Assembly: GCA_963775185.1 (NCBI GenBank)
Contig: CAVZIE010000028.1
Coordinates: forward strand, 186,001 to 250,000
Origin: JAPSGB01 sp963775185
Lineage (GTDB): Bacteria; Myxococcota_A; Polyangia; Polyangiales; Polyangiaceae
Length of the DNA stretch: 64,000 bases
Direction: 5' to 3'
The first letter of the stretch is position 1; every line of letters begins with the position of its first letter. Under the pieces are notes generated by a model. That model was not told the origin of the DNA, made no database searches, and worked only from the letters and a program-made list of their open reading frames with translations. Shown piece after piece: positions 1-8,173 of the stretch. A program made the translations under genes and the position numbers.

Positions 1-353
1 CCGTAGCCGCCGAGAACAATCTTCGCGCGGGGCGCGTAGCGCCGGATCAGCGGCACCATCTCGCGTACCTTGTGGAACGTGGCGACCACGAAGTTGATCC
101 CGACGTGGGTGTAGCCGCCGCTCTGCAGCTCGCGGATCAACTCCTTCTTCGACGGGTAGTGGAGCGTGACGGCTGGCGCTTGCACGTTCTCCGCGATGTA
201 ATCGATGGCCCACACGCGGATCGTCTGGCGCAGCGAGAACGGTCCCTGTGCGCGCGTCACCTGCGCGTGGAACAGCTCGGCGCCCACCGAGTCGCCTTCG
301 CCCGGCCCGCCGAAGGGACGGATCACACTCGTGAGCAACAGCTTGTTTGCCAT
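1..353 (-). CDS. B12-binding (radical SAM-type) protein, N-terminal fragment
   Basis: Reading from ATG at 353-351 to the window edge gives 117 residues starting MANKLLLTSVIRPFGG. The stretch VGINFVVATFHKVREMVP followed by RRYAPRAKIVLGGYG has the strand-helix-strand pattern of the cobalamin-binding Rossmann domain that precedes the catalytic core in B12-dependent radical SAM enzymes. The expected CxxxCxxC cluster would lie beyond the window, so the reaction cannot be assigned. It is the fourth gene in a row on the minus strand, 76 bases downstream of the CDP-alcohol phosphotransferase, and could belong to the same lipid-related operon. Family assignment is inference from the N-terminal third only; another B12-binding protein is possible. 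Confidence 0.6.
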   Translation of the reverse strand, partial: MANKLLLTSVIRPFGGPGEGDSVGAELFHAQVTRAQGPFSLRQTIRVWAIDYIAENVQAPAVTLHYPSKKELIRELQSGGYTHVGINFVVATFHKVREMVPLIRRYAPRAKIVLGGY

Positions 354-429
354 GCGCAGCACAGTAGGAGTCGCGTGCACCGCCGTTCGTCACGAGTCCG
401 TCAGGGGATGGTCGTGACTTTGCGCACGA

Positions 430-1572
430 TCAAGCCGAGCGGGCGCCGACGTCGACCCCCCGGCCCAGTCGTCGCCCCAGCGCGCGGGACCAATGGCTGG
501 CCGCGTATCCGAACACGGAAGCTCCGCCCGCCAACGTCAACGGGAGCATCCAGAACGGGCGCCCGAGACTCGCGAGGACAAGCGCCAGCATCACGAAGCT
601 GTCCCGGCGCAGGATGGTGCGTCCGAGCCTCACAAGCCGCCCGGGTGAGCCAGGCGACCGCGCCCCGGCTTCCGTCACGAGCATCACGTCGCCGCGGCCG
701 GTTCCGTGCAGCCACGTGTACAGGAACACCAGGTAGAGGGCCCACAGCCCGAGGCCCGCGGCACCCAACGCCGCGAGTACGCGGTGGCCGTCGTGCGCCG
801 CGACCCAGGCGAGTGCCCCGAAGAACGCGAAGTTGGAGAAGTTGTCCCCGGCCGAGTCGAGCAGCTCGCCCAGCTTGCTCTTCTGCCACCGCACGCGCGC
901 GAGCTCGCCGTCGACTCCGTCCAGGATCGAGTTGACCTGGAACACGGCCGCGCCGGCAAGCACCCAGCCGTAGCTTCCACCAAGAACCAGCAGCGCGGCG
1001 AGGGCGCCGAGGGCGATGCACAGCGCGGACACGTGGTTGGGACGGATCCGTGTCTCGACGAGCCGGCGACTGAGGGACAGGCTGATTGTGCGGTTGACGT
1101 GTCTCGAGACGATGCCGTCGATCGGCTTGCGGCACGACTCGAACAGCAGGCGCTCCGCGCGTCGCGCGTCGTCCGCGTCGCGCACGGGCCGACGCGAAAA
1201 GCCCCGACCCCGGCGCTCCACAACGGCGACGCTCTGGCGGCGGAGTGCCGTGACGACGTCTTCGGGGCACGTGACCGCGGCGAGGTCGAGCTCATGCGCG
1301 ACGGTGGCATGGACGTGGACGGCTCCGCCCGCGCGGCACGCGCCGTTCGGCGGCGGAGCGTCGAGCGCAGCGCCCAGCTGCGGGTCGTACACCGTTGCGG
1401 CCGAGACGAAGAGCAAGGCCATGTCCCGCGGCACGTCCTCGCCCGGCCGGACTACGACCACGTCGCAGGCGCCCCAGCTCCGCACGGTCAGCTCCGCGCG
1501 ACGCAGCAGCTCCAGACCGGCCACGCGGCGCAGCGGATCGGAACTGGGCTCGACGAGGATCACGGCGCGCAC
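430..1572 (-). CDS. CDP-alcohol phosphatidyltransferase with degenerate nucleotidyltransferase-like N-domain
   Basis: The GTG start at 1572 gives 380 residues beginning VRAVILVEPSSDPLRR. Residues 1 to about 130 resemble a worn nucleotidyltransferase fold (GLELLRRAELTVRSWGA) without the usual LAAGxGxR loop. The C-terminal half is an integral membrane CDP-alcohol phosphotransferase carrying the full family signature DxxDGxxAR-x8-GxxxDxxxD (DGVDGELARVR, then GELLDSAGDN). Such enzymes displace CMP from a CDP-alcohol using a second alcohol, making phospholipids or phosphodiester solutes. Its start overlaps the stop of the upstream phosphotransferase by 13 bases, which indicates translational coupling. 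Substrates are not readable from the sequence; archaeal-type inositol phosphate synthases have a comparable domain pairing. Confidence 0.85.
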   Translation of the reverse strand: MRAVILVEPSSDPLRRVAGLELLRRAELTVRSWGACDVVVVRPGEDVPRDMALLFVSAATVYDPQLGAALDAPPPNGACRAGGAVHVHATVAHELDLAAVTCPEDVVTALRRQSVAVVERRGRGFSRRPVRDADDARRAERLLFESCRKPIDGIVSRHVNRTISLSLSRRLVETRIRPNHVSALCIALGALAALLVLGGSYGWVLAGAAVFQVNSILDGVDGELARVRWQKSKLGELLDSAGDNFSNFAFFGALAWVAAHDGHRVLAALGAAGLGLWALYLVFLYTWLHGTGRGDVMLVTEAGARSPGSPGRLVRLGRTILRRDSFVMLALVLASLGRPFWMLPLTLAGGASVFGYAASHWSRALGRRLGRGVDVGARSA

Positions 1573-2474
1573 GCGATCTCCGGCGTGGCGGCGCGGATGC
1601 GCCGCCACGCGCCCCGCCACACGACGAGCGCAGCAAGCATGAGCACGTTCGAGCCGACCACGATTAGCAAGGTCACCGCCGCCAGCGTGATGCGCGGATC
1701 CACAACGGACAGCAGCGTTGCCAGGTAGATCACGGCAAGGTGGCTGCCGAGACCGAGCCAGCGCGCCAGTCGGAGTGCCGGTTCGAGCTCGCGCCTCGCG
1801 AGGTCGGGGTCCGCGCGTCCCTGCCAATCGCTACCGGAAGTCCCTGCGGCGAGCGCGCCGTAGACGGCGCGGTACAGCGCGTCGAGCGCACGCTCGAGCG
1901 CGCCGGACGCGGCGCGCGAGCTCTCGTCGCGGCCGACGGCGCGGAGGTAGCGGTTCTTCACGCTGTCGTAGATTGCAACGTGCGCGAGGATCGTCGGCAG
2001 GGCGAGCACACACACGGCCCGCGATGGGTCGCCGCCGACTTGTCCGCACAGCGTGTGCGACACGCCCCACCACACGCTCCCGCCGACGACGCTGTCCACC
2101 ATGCCGTCGAGCAGCATGCCGAACCGACTCGTTTCGCCCCGAAGCCGCGCCAGCATGCCGTCCGCGCAGTCGAGGATGACCGCCAAGAACAGCAACGCTG
2201 CCCCGGCCAGCGTGAAGGCCACCCCACCTTCGAGCGCATGGTAGTAGCTGGCTCCGGCAGCGACGCCGGCCACGCCGGACAGCAGCGTGATCCGGTTCGG
2301 CGTGAGCCCCAGGCGGACGTGCTCCAGCGGGCGGATCAGGAGAAACGCCAGCGGACGATGCACCCAGCGGTTGACGGGCTCTTCGACGGCCGGATCCTTG
2401 AGCGCGCGGCCGAGACTCCAACCCGTTGTGTCGGGGCTGGCGCGCGTGCCGTCCGCGGTCGCCGCGCCCCGCAT
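1560..2474 (-). CDS. CDP-alcohol phosphatidyltransferase family membrane protein
   Basis: This 304-residue protein starts at the ATG at 2474-2472, whose first base is the last base of the upstream stop codon (TGATG junction). It contains the catalytic signature DxxDGxxAR-x8-GxxxDxxxD (DCADGMLARLRG, then GMLLDGMVD) between several hydrophobic helices, so Mg-dependent transfer of a phospho-alcohol from a CDP-alcohol at the inner membrane is expected. A second, distinct CDP-alcohol phosphotransferase follows directly and the CTP-using nucleotidyltransferase precedes it, so the three likely act in one head-group or phosphodiester pathway. Which alcohol (inositol, glycerol, choline, other) is transferred cannot be told from sequence reading alone. 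Confidence 0.88.
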   Translation of the reverse strand: MRGAATADGTRASPDTTGWSLGRALKDPAVEEPVNRWVHRPLAFLLIRPLEHVRLGLTPNRITLLSGVAGVAAGASYYHALEGGVAFTLAGAALLFLAVILDCADGMLARLRGETSRFGMLLDGMVDSVVGGSVWWGVSHTLCGQVGGDPSRAVCVLALPTILAHVAIYDSVKNRYLRAVGRDESSRAASGALERALDALYRAVYGALAAGTSGSDWQGRADPDLARRELEPALRLARWLGLGSHLAVIYLATLLSVVDPRITLAAVTLLIVVGSNVLMLAALVVWRGAWRRIRAATPEIACAP

Positions 2475-3256
2475 CAGCTTCCCGTGGCCTGCAGCGGCGA
2501 GGCAGCCAGCGCGTTGGCCCGCGCGAGGTCGCGGGCGTCGTCGACTTCGGCCCACGCGTCCGGAGCGACGTCCGCGGCCGTCGCGCGCATGCCCTGTGCC
2601 ACGAGGTCGTCGAGGGCGGCTTCGTAGAACGCATGCGTGTCTCCCGCGGTCGCGCGCGCCGCGACCGTGTCGAGAAAGCGCGCCCCACGGTCGGCGCCAA
2701 AGCGATAGGCGCCGATGGACTCGCCGGACGCCGCGGCGAGCGGAAGCTGCTTGCCGAGCCGTCTGACGTGCCCGCGGTCGTCGACGATCACCTTCATGGC
2801 TTCGTGGTCGAGCGCCACCGAGCGGTCGACCAGCATCGCGCAGTCGTGCGATTCGTGCAGCAAGGGATGAAGCGCGTCGGGCCGGATCCAGAGATCGCCG
2901 TTCACGAGCAGGAACGGCTCGCCCCTGAGCTCGCGATCCGCCGCTGCGACCGAGGCGAGGGTGTTGGTGTTCCGGTACGCCGGGTTGACCACCCAGCGGA
3001 GCGCCCGCGGCGACAGGTTCCACGAAGAAACAGCCGCTTGTACGAGCCCGCGGCGGTAACCGACGACGATCACCCACTCGTCCACGCCGGCAGATCGGAG
3101 CGCGTGAAGCAGCTGGAAGAGCAGCGGCGAGCCGTTCACCTCCAGCAGACACTTCGGGCGAGTGGCGGTCAGCGGCATGAGCCGTCGTCCCATTCCCGCG
3201 GCGAGCACGAGAGCGCGCCGGACGCAGGTTTTCTGACGCAGATCGGCAGCGATCAT
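2474..3256 (-). CDS. Sugar- or alcohol-phosphate nucleotidyltransferase (NTP_transferase family)
   Basis: A 260-residue protein with the nucleotide-binding loop LVLAAGMGRRLMPLTATRPK near residue 15, then EVNGSPLLFQ and LVNGDLWIRPDAL, matching the NTP_transferase/MobA-like fold that activates a phosphorylated sugar or alcohol with CTP or another NTP. The ATG at 3256 is chosen because a GGAG stands a few bases upstream (minus strand), although the frame is open further 5'. It is the first gene of a coupled trio with two CDP-alcohol phosphotransferases, so a cytidylyltransferase supplying the CDP-alcohol is the natural reading, similar in logic to inositol-1-phosphate cytidylyltransferases. The substrate is inferred, not seen. 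Confidence 0.85.
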   Translation of the reverse strand: MIAADLRQKTCVRRALVLAAGMGRRLMPLTATRPKCLLEVNGSPLLFQLLHALRSAGVDEWVIVVGYRRGLVQAAVSSWNLSPRALRWVVNPAYRNTNTLASVAAADRELRGEPFLLVNGDLWIRPDALHPLLHESHDCAMLVDRSVALDHEAMKVIVDDRGHVRRLGKQLPLAAASGESIGAYRFGADRGARFLDTVAARATAGDTHAFYEAALDDLVAQGMRATAADVAPDAWAEVDDARDLARANALAASPLQATGS

Positions 3257-3577
3257 GGAGGAACTCCGTTGCGGGGCGACGACCAGCGCGTCCGATCGAG
3301 TGAAGCGGTCGCGGTTTGCGTCGAGGGACGTTCGCTCGACGATTGCACGGCGCATGCCACGCTTCCTGCGACCCGCGGTGAGAACTGCAAGTCACGACCT
3401 ACGCGCTTTCGAACGGGCGAAAGCGCGCGTAGCGGACGCGTGGCGCGCGACCCCTGGTCGTTCCGGCAACATGTAGGTGTGACGCCGGGTCACGCGAGGT
3501 GCCGCGCCACCGGCGGCGCTTCGCACGCTTCCGCGCCGGACCGGCAACCCCCGGCCCGGCGGTCCTTCGCCGCCCTC
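3257..3577. other. Intergenic region upstream of the CDP-alcohol operon
   Basis: This stretch of 321 bases lies between the stop of the radical SAM gene and the nucleotidyltransferase start. It holds one copy of the dispersed repeat at 3529-3550. It must also hold the promoter of the minus-strand trio, but no convincing promoter boxes were seen. The open frame continuing 5' of the chosen start up to 3355 has no family similarity that I recognise. Confidence 0.5.
3529..3550 (-). repeat. Dispersed palindromic repeat, copy 1
   Basis: TTCCGCGCCGGACCGGC followed by AACCC on the plus strand, a close match to the window-wide repeat core. It lies 28 bases beyond the stop codon of the radical SAM gene. 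Confidence 0.85.
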
Positions 3578-5239
3578 TCAGGCTTCAGAAGCGATCGGCA
3601 GCGGCGAGCGCAGCGGCTTCGAGCCGGAGATCGGCGCCTCGTCGACCTCCCGGAGGTTCTCGGCGAGCCACGCTTCGTCGCCCTTGTCCGTGATGGCCTG
3701 GAGCTGCAGATCGAGCTGCTCGTACGCGTACGGCATCATCGACTCGAAGTGCACGTACAGCACGCTGAGGGTCGCGAGCGCCTCGATGCCGGAGGGGTTC
3801 CGGGTGACGACGCGCCACAACGCCTTCCAGAACGGGCGGCGCGTGCTCTTCATGCGCGTCATCTTCACGCACAGGCGCGCGAAGGTGCGCAGGTTGCGGA
3901 AGAAGATGTACCAGCCCGGGACCATCACGGGGATGGTGTTCAGGCGCGTGGCGACGTCGGCGCAGCGCTTGAAGTACTGCTCCGGATCGAACGAGTGGTG
4001 CATCACGCGCACGAGATCGCGGATCACGTCCCGCGGTGGGCGCTGCGGGCGGAACTGCAGTCCGGCCGAGATCTGGTCGCGCGCGTTCTCGCCGATGTCG
4101 TAGCGCGCCTTGGGGAACAGCCGCCCCTCGCGGTCGAGCCGCTTCGAGAGCTGCGTGCCCGGGAGCGGGTACACCACGCCGGCCATCACCCACGGGATGC
4201 CGGCCTCGTCGATGCACCGGATGATCTCGTCGGCGATGTTGTCGGGCTCGCCGTCGAGTCCGAGCAGGAAGCCGGAGTGCAGCGTGGCGCCGGCCTCGCG
4301 ATAGATCTTGTCGGTGGCTTCCGCGATGGAAAAGCCGGTATTCTGTGGCTTCTGCGCGCCCTTGAGCGCCGACTCGCTCGGCGTCTCGATGCCGACCAGC
4401 ATGGCCTTGAAGCGCGCCTCGCGCAGCAGCGCGAGCAGCTCTGGATCTTTCGCGACGTTCAGCGTGATCGACGTGGACAGCATGAACGGATAGTTGTGCG
4501 CCTTCAGCCAGTCCGCGACGCCGCGCAGGAACGGCTTCACCTTGTTGAGGTGCCCGACCAGGTTGTCGTCGAAGAAGTCGAGCTGGCCGCGATAGCCGAG
4601 ATCGTAGAGCAGCTGGAACTCCGCGAGCACCTGCTCCAGCGTCTTGGTGCGGTACTCGTTCTTGAACAGGTCGATGACGTTGCAGAACTCGCAATGGTAC
4701 GGGCAGCCGCGCGAGTACTGCACGCCGATGTACAGGTAGTCGCGGTGGTTGATCAGATCGAAGCGCGGTACCGGGGTCTCCTTCTTCAGATCCGGCAGGC
4801 GGTCCGCGCGAAATTCGCCGCTGCTTTCGCCGCGTTCTAGCGCCGCGAGCAGCATCGGCACGGTGACCTCGCCTTCGTCGAGGCACAGGAAGTTCGCGCC
4901 CGCGTCGCGGTACGGGTGCGGCGTGAGCGTGGGATCGGGGCCGCCAACAGCTACGAGCTTGCCGAGCTCGAGTGCCCTCTTGATCACGACGAGCGCGCGG
5001 GCGCGGTGGACGATCTTGCTGCCGACCATCACGATGTCCGCCCACTCGAGATCGGCGTCTTCGATCATTCGTACGTTCTCGTCGACGAGACGAATGTCCC
5101 AGTCCTGCGGAAGCAGCGCAGCCACCGTGAGCAGGCCGAGTGGCGGCGTCATGTATTTGACGCCGGCGAGTTCGCAAACCTTTTCGAAGTTCCAGAACGA
5201 GAAGCTGTCGAACTTCGGCCAGATCAAGAGAGCTTTCAT
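3578..5239 (-). CDS. B12-binding domain radical SAM protein (DUF4070-like C-terminus)
   Basis: The 553-residue protein opens with a cobalamin-binding Rossmann domain (MKALLIWPKFDSFSFWNF, then VGGPDPTLTPHPY) and carries the radical SAM cluster motif C179-x3-C183-x2-C186 in SRGCPYHCEFC, with the rest of the core to about residue 400 and a helical C-terminal region. This three-part layout is that of class B radical SAM enzymes such as the hopanoid methylase HpnP and BchE-like enzymes; methylation or oxidative chemistry on an unactivated carbon of a lipid or isoprenoid is plausible, but the substrate is unknown. It precedes the CDP-alcohol operon on the same strand with a 321-base gap, and a second B12-binding protein follows that operon. 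Confidence 0.85.
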   Translation of the reverse strand: MKALLIWPKFDSFSFWNFEKVCELAGVKYMTPPLGLLTVAALLPQDWDIRLVDENVRMIEDADLEWADIVMVGSKIVHRARALVVIKRALELGKLVAVGGPDPTLTPHPYRDAGANFLCLDEGEVTVPMLLAALERGESSGEFRADRLPDLKKETPVPRFDLINHRDYLYIGVQYSRGCPYHCEFCNVIDLFKNEYRTKTLEQVLAEFQLLYDLGYRGQLDFFDDNLVGHLNKVKPFLRGVADWLKAHNYPFMLSTSITLNVAKDPELLALLREARFKAMLVGIETPSESALKGAQKPQNTGFSIAEATDKIYREAGATLHSGFLLGLDGEPDNIADEIIRCIDEAGIPWVMAGVVYPLPGTQLSKRLDREGRLFPKARYDIGENARDQISAGLQFRPQRPPRDVIRDLVRVMHHSFDPEQYFKRCADVATRLNTIPVMVPGWYIFFRNLRTFARLCVKMTRMKSTRRPFWKALWRVVTRNPSGIEALATLSVLYVHFESMMPYAYEQLDLQLQAITDKGDEAWLAENLREVDEAPISGSKPLRSPLPIASEA

Positions 5240-5422
5240 CCGCGCGACGCTAGTCCCCGATTGCTGCGCGTGCGAGCGAATTGCGACTCTTGATCGATGT
5301 CAAATCGATCGATGTCATCTGCGTGCGCGTGTGTCGCAGTTGGGTGCGTCGCGCGTTCGATGCGGCGGCGCGACGCGTGATCGGCGATCGGCCGCACCCG
5401 AGCGGCCCCGGCGAGTTCAGTC

Positions 5423-5480
5423 GGGTCTCTCTGGCGGATCGCGATCGTGTCCGCAATGCAACCACACCCCCTTTCCCCCC
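5423..5480 (+). repeat. Partial copy of the MITE-like element
   Basis: The sequence from GGGTCTC through TGTCCGC (5423-5454) differs at only a few positions from 44035 onward. It is followed directly by AACCACACCC and a C-rich tail as at the right end of the element at 43929-44166, with the intervening bases missing. It is read as an internally deleted derivative. Confidence 0.5.
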
Positions 5481-5510
5481 CACGTGGGCCGGCGCTTCGA
5501 GTCCATTGCG
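5476..5510 (+). repeat. 34-bp duplicated segment, copy A
   Basis: CCCCCACGTGGGCCGGCGC continuing TTCGAGTCC and then TTGCG, with one mismatch against 26977-27011. In one frame both copies encode HVGRRFES. Confidence 0.75.
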
Positions 5511-5938
5511 ATGAGGGCTCGAATACCGACGTCCGCCGTGCGTCCCCGAACTCAGCGAGCTCGAAGTCCGGCCTGACCGTCTGGACGTTTGATCCGCTCA
5601 CGCAACATGTGACGGAGCTCGAGCCCACGTGGGTCGTGGCTCACCGCTCACGCCGCCTGGCCCCCCGCCGAGAGCATCCCGAGCGCGGCGCGCAGCAGCG
5701 CTTCGACTCCGGCTCCGACGCCAATCCGACGGGGACTTCCTCGCGCCATGCGCGGTTGGAAGTGGATGGCCCGCAGCACGCGCGCGCGTCGCGCGACCCA
5801 GGAGCCAACGCCCCTCGTCGTGGTCTAGCGTCGCGCGCGGCGCGCGCGTGCGGGCCGCCAAACGCGAAATCGCCCGTCACGACTGGCAGCAACATCCGAT
5901 GCACTTGGCCGATCCCGTCGTGGCATACTCGGGTCGGC

Positions 5939-6982
5939 ATGAAGGCACGATGGTTTCCCGGCTTCGGCGCGGCCGTGCTGCTCGCGATGACGGCGTGCTC
6001 GTCGGGGGACGGCACCACGTCCGGTGGCGCTGGCGCTGCGGGCCACGACGCGGCCGCCGCCGGCAGCGCCGGTGCGGCCGGCTACGACTCCGGCGTGTGG
6101 CCGGACGGCGCGATCCCCGACGCCGCCGCGGACGCCGCTGCCGGGGCGTCGTCCGCCGGCGCGTCGTCCACGGACGCGGGCGGCACGGACGCGTCCGTGG
6201 ACGCCGCCGCTGGGCCGACCTGCGGCGGTACCGCGAAGGTCGGCGATTACTGCGGCAACGACAAGGTCGACAACGGCAAAGCGAACACGCTCTATACCTG
6301 CAACGGCCCGGGCTTGCCGACCAAGTCCGTGAAGTGCGCCGACGGCTGCGTCGTCGCGCCGGCGGGCTCGGACGACTATTGCAAGCTCCCGTCGACCGCG
6401 AAGAGCTACCGCTTGCCCTGGACCCACGGCGTGAGCATGTCGCTGACGCAGGACTGCAACGACGCTTGCTGCAACGATCACGTCGGCAGCGACGAGTATG
6501 CGTGGGATTGGGCGAACGGTACCGGCTTCACCGTGCGCGCGGCGCGCGCCGGTACGATCACGCACCTGAAGCTCAGCAGCACCTCCGGCGGCGCGAGCTC
6601 CACGTTCAGCCACTACGTCAACATGATCGTCATCGATCACGGCGACGGCACCCAGGCCATCTACATGCACCTCAAGGGGATGTCGGCGAGAGCGGGCATC
6701 ACCTGTGGCGCCGCGGTCACGCAGGGCCAGGCGCTGGCGACCGCCGGCACGACCGGGCACTCCACCGGCGTCCACCTGCACTTCCAGGTCGGCAAGGTGC
6801 ACACCGGCGCGCCGAAGTGCGAGTGTGGCGCAAACGGTCTGGGGTGCGCCGCGAACTACAACCCGTACCCGAACGTCTGGGTCAGCTCCACGTATCCGAC
6901 CGTGCCCATCTCGTTCGAGGAGTGGCCGTCCGCGTCGAAGTGCGCCAACCGGCGCATCACCATGCCCCAGTCGCTAAACTAG
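5939..6982 (+). CDS. M23-family (LytM-type) metallopeptidase lipoprotein
   Basis: The ATG at 5939 gives 347 residues. A lipoprotein signal ends in LLAMTACSSG, so the mature protein is lipidated at about Cys20. An Ala/Gly/Asp-rich spacer follows to about residue 90, then a small Cys-containing region, then a peptidase M23 domain. The Zn-site elements are visible: DEYAWDWANGTGFTVRAARAG, YMHLKG and GTTGHSTGVHLHFQV with the HxH pair. M23 enzymes cut glycine-containing or peptide cross-bridges of peptidoglycan or other proteins outside the cytoplasm. Several extra Cys pairs suggest disulfides. It ends convergently with the rlmN gene, overlapping by nine bases. Whether it acts on self or prey walls is unknown. 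Confidence 0.85.
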   Translation: MKARWFPGFGAAVLLAMTACSSGDGTTSGGAGAAGHDAAAAGSAGAAGYDSGVWPDGAIPDAAADAAAGASSAGASSTDAGGTDASVDAAAGPTCGGTAKVGDYCGNDKVDNGKANTLYTCNGPGLPTKSVKCADGCVVAPAGSDDYCKLPSTAKSYRLPWTHGVSMSLTQDCNDACCNDHVGSDEYAWDWANGTGFTVRAARAGTITHLKLSSTSGGASSTFSHYVNMIVIDHGDGTQAIYMHLKGMSARAGITCGAAVTQGQALATAGTTGHSTGVHLHFQVGKVHTGAPKCECGANGLGCAANYNPYPNVWVSSTYPTVPISFEEWPSASKCANRRITMPQSLN

Positions 6983-8077
6983 ATCGCCGGCGGCGTCCCC
7001 GCGCTCACGCGCCGCGAGCTGGCCGCACGCGGCGGCGACGTCGCTGCCGCCGCTGTAGCGCTTGTGCGTCGGGATACCGGCCTCGCGCAGCACCGCCAAG
7101 AACGCGATCTCGCGCTCGCGGGGGCTCCGCCTGAACGGGTCGTCGTCGCCGCTCGCGATGGAGTTGTACGGGATCACGCTGACGCGCGGGCGCTTGCCCG
7201 TGTTCTGCTGGAAGTCGAGCACGCGTGCGGCGAGCGCGCGGGCGTGATCCGGGCTGTCGTTCACGTTCGACAGCAGCGTCACCGCCCACAGCGGCGCCAG
7301 CCGCGTCACGCGGGCGTGCTCCGCCGCGGCGTCGATCACGTCCTCGAGCGGGTGGGCTGCGGTAACGGGCATCAGCTGCCGGCGCGTCGCGGAAAGGGCG
7401 CTGCCCATCGATATTCCGAGCCGGACGCGCGGGGCGTCGCGCGCCAGACGCCGGATGCCCGAGGGCAGCCCCGCGGTGCACACCGTGATCGCGCGGGCGT
7501 CGATTGCCAGTGCGCTCGGATCCGTCATCACGCCGATCGCCTCGAGCACGCGATCGACGTTCGCGAGCGGCTCGCCCATTCCCTGGAACACCACGCCGTG
7601 GACGCGCGGCGCGCCAGCCTGATTTCGCGCCGGACCGGCATCCAGAAGTCCCCGCTTCACCAGCCGGACCTGCTCGACGATCTCCCAGGTTTCCAGGTTG
7701 CGGGCGAGGCCGAGGCGTCCGGTCGCGCAGAACGCGCAGGCGAGCGCGCAGCCGACCTGCGAGCTGACGCACACCGAATAGCGGCCGGCGCGCTCGAGCG
7801 GGATGCGCACCGTCTCGAAGCGCAGACCGTCATGCGTCTCGAGGGCGAGCTTCAGGAACGGATCGAGCGCGCTCGCGTGGCGACTGACGACCGTCAGCGA
7901 CGGGATGTGACCGGCGGCGCGGACGGCCTCGATCGCGACGCGACGCACGTGCGGGATGTACGCCGGCAGGGCTCCGGTGTGGTGGATCCTCGACACGATC
8001 TTGCGCGACTCCGCCACGCTCACCTGCGGGACGGCGGCGGCGAGGGCTTCCGGTCGGAGTGCCGAGAGCGCCAGCAT
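6974..8077 (-). CDS. rlmN: RlmN/Cfr-family 23S rRNA (adenine-C2/C8) methyltransferase
   Basis: Start ATG at 8077, 367 residues. The radical SAM cluster is CALACAFC (Cys110, 114, 117), preceded by SVCVSSQVGC as in RlmN, where the earlier Cys is catalytic. The C-terminal GGSDVAAACGQLA matches the methyl-carrying Cys region (DIDAACGQL in E. coli). GMGEPL and LLSNVNDSPDHA also fit. RlmN methylates A2503 of 23S rRNA and A37 of some tRNAs. Deviations such as SMGSALSATRR in place of the usual SLHA segment make a paralogous specificity possible. A near-perfect copy of the dispersed repeat lies in frame at 7622-7643 and encodes DAGPARN in a variable loop before GMGEPL. The gene is divergent from the Crp/Fnr regulator. 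Confidence 0.85.
   Translation of the reverse strand: MLALSALRPEALAAAVPQVSVAESRKIVSRIHHTGALPAYIPHVRRVAIEAVRAAGHIPSLTVVSRHASALDPFLKLALETHDGLRFETVRIPLERAGRYSVCVSSQVGCALACAFCATGRLGLARNLETWEIVEQVRLVKRGLLDAGPARNQAGAPRVHGVVFQGMGEPLANVDRVLEAIGVMTDPSALAIDARAITVCTAGLPSGIRRLARDAPRVRLGISMGSALSATRRQLMPVTAAHPLEDVIDAAAEHARVTRLAPLWAVTLLSNVNDSPDHARALAARVLDFQQNTGKRPRVSVIPYNSIASGDDDPFRRSPREREIAFLAVLREAGIPTHKRYSGGSDVAAACGQLAARERGDAAGDLV
7622..7643 (-). repeat. Dispersed repeat inside the rlmN reading frame
   Basis: The plus strand reads ATTTCGCGCCGGACCGGC then ATCC. This is one substitution from the intergenic form and contributes the residues AGPAR to the encoded enzyme. Confidence 0.8.
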
Positions 8078-8110
8078 CGGAGCGCGCTCGTATAGCAGCG
8101 CTGGTTCGAC

Positions 8111-8124
8111 ATGACGAAGGTCAT
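8111..8124. promoter_or_regulatory. Candidate Crp/Fnr operator in the divergent promoter region
   Basis: ATGAC-GAAG-GTCAT is a perfect 5-4-5 inverted repeat between the rlmN start (8077) and the regulator start (8174). The spacing resembles Fnr-type sites (TTGAT-N4-ATCAA), so binding by the adjacent regulator is plausible but inferred. Confidence 0.45.
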
Positions 8125-8173
8125 TTGACCTCGGCGCGTCGGGGCGGACCCTACACGCACGGGGTAATCGAAG

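Larger units (their letters stand above)
5240..5938. other. Long intergenic region with repeat remnants
   Basis: No convincing gene is seen in these 699 bases. The part at 5423-5480 matches the right half of the MITE-like element at 43929-44166: both have GGGTCTC then TGGCGGATCG, a hairpin closing at TGTCCGC, and AACCACACCC running into a C-rich end. Bases 5476-5510 are a near-perfect copy of 26977-27011. One frame of that copy reads HVGRRFESIA, the same peptide as in the other copy, so it may be the debris of a lost gene. Confidence 0.5.

Noticed and set aside
2426..4840. Very long plus-strand open frame opposite the nucleotidyltransferase and radical SAM genes
   Set aside because: The translation is Arg/Ala/His-rich without domain character, while the minus strand encodes clear families. 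Long antisense frames are expected at this base composition.
5491..5510. Possible tRNA T-arm (TTCGAGTCC) in both duplicated 34-bp segments
   Set aside because: No complementary T-stem, anticodon arm or acceptor stem can be drawn around either copy, so it is a chance resemblance.
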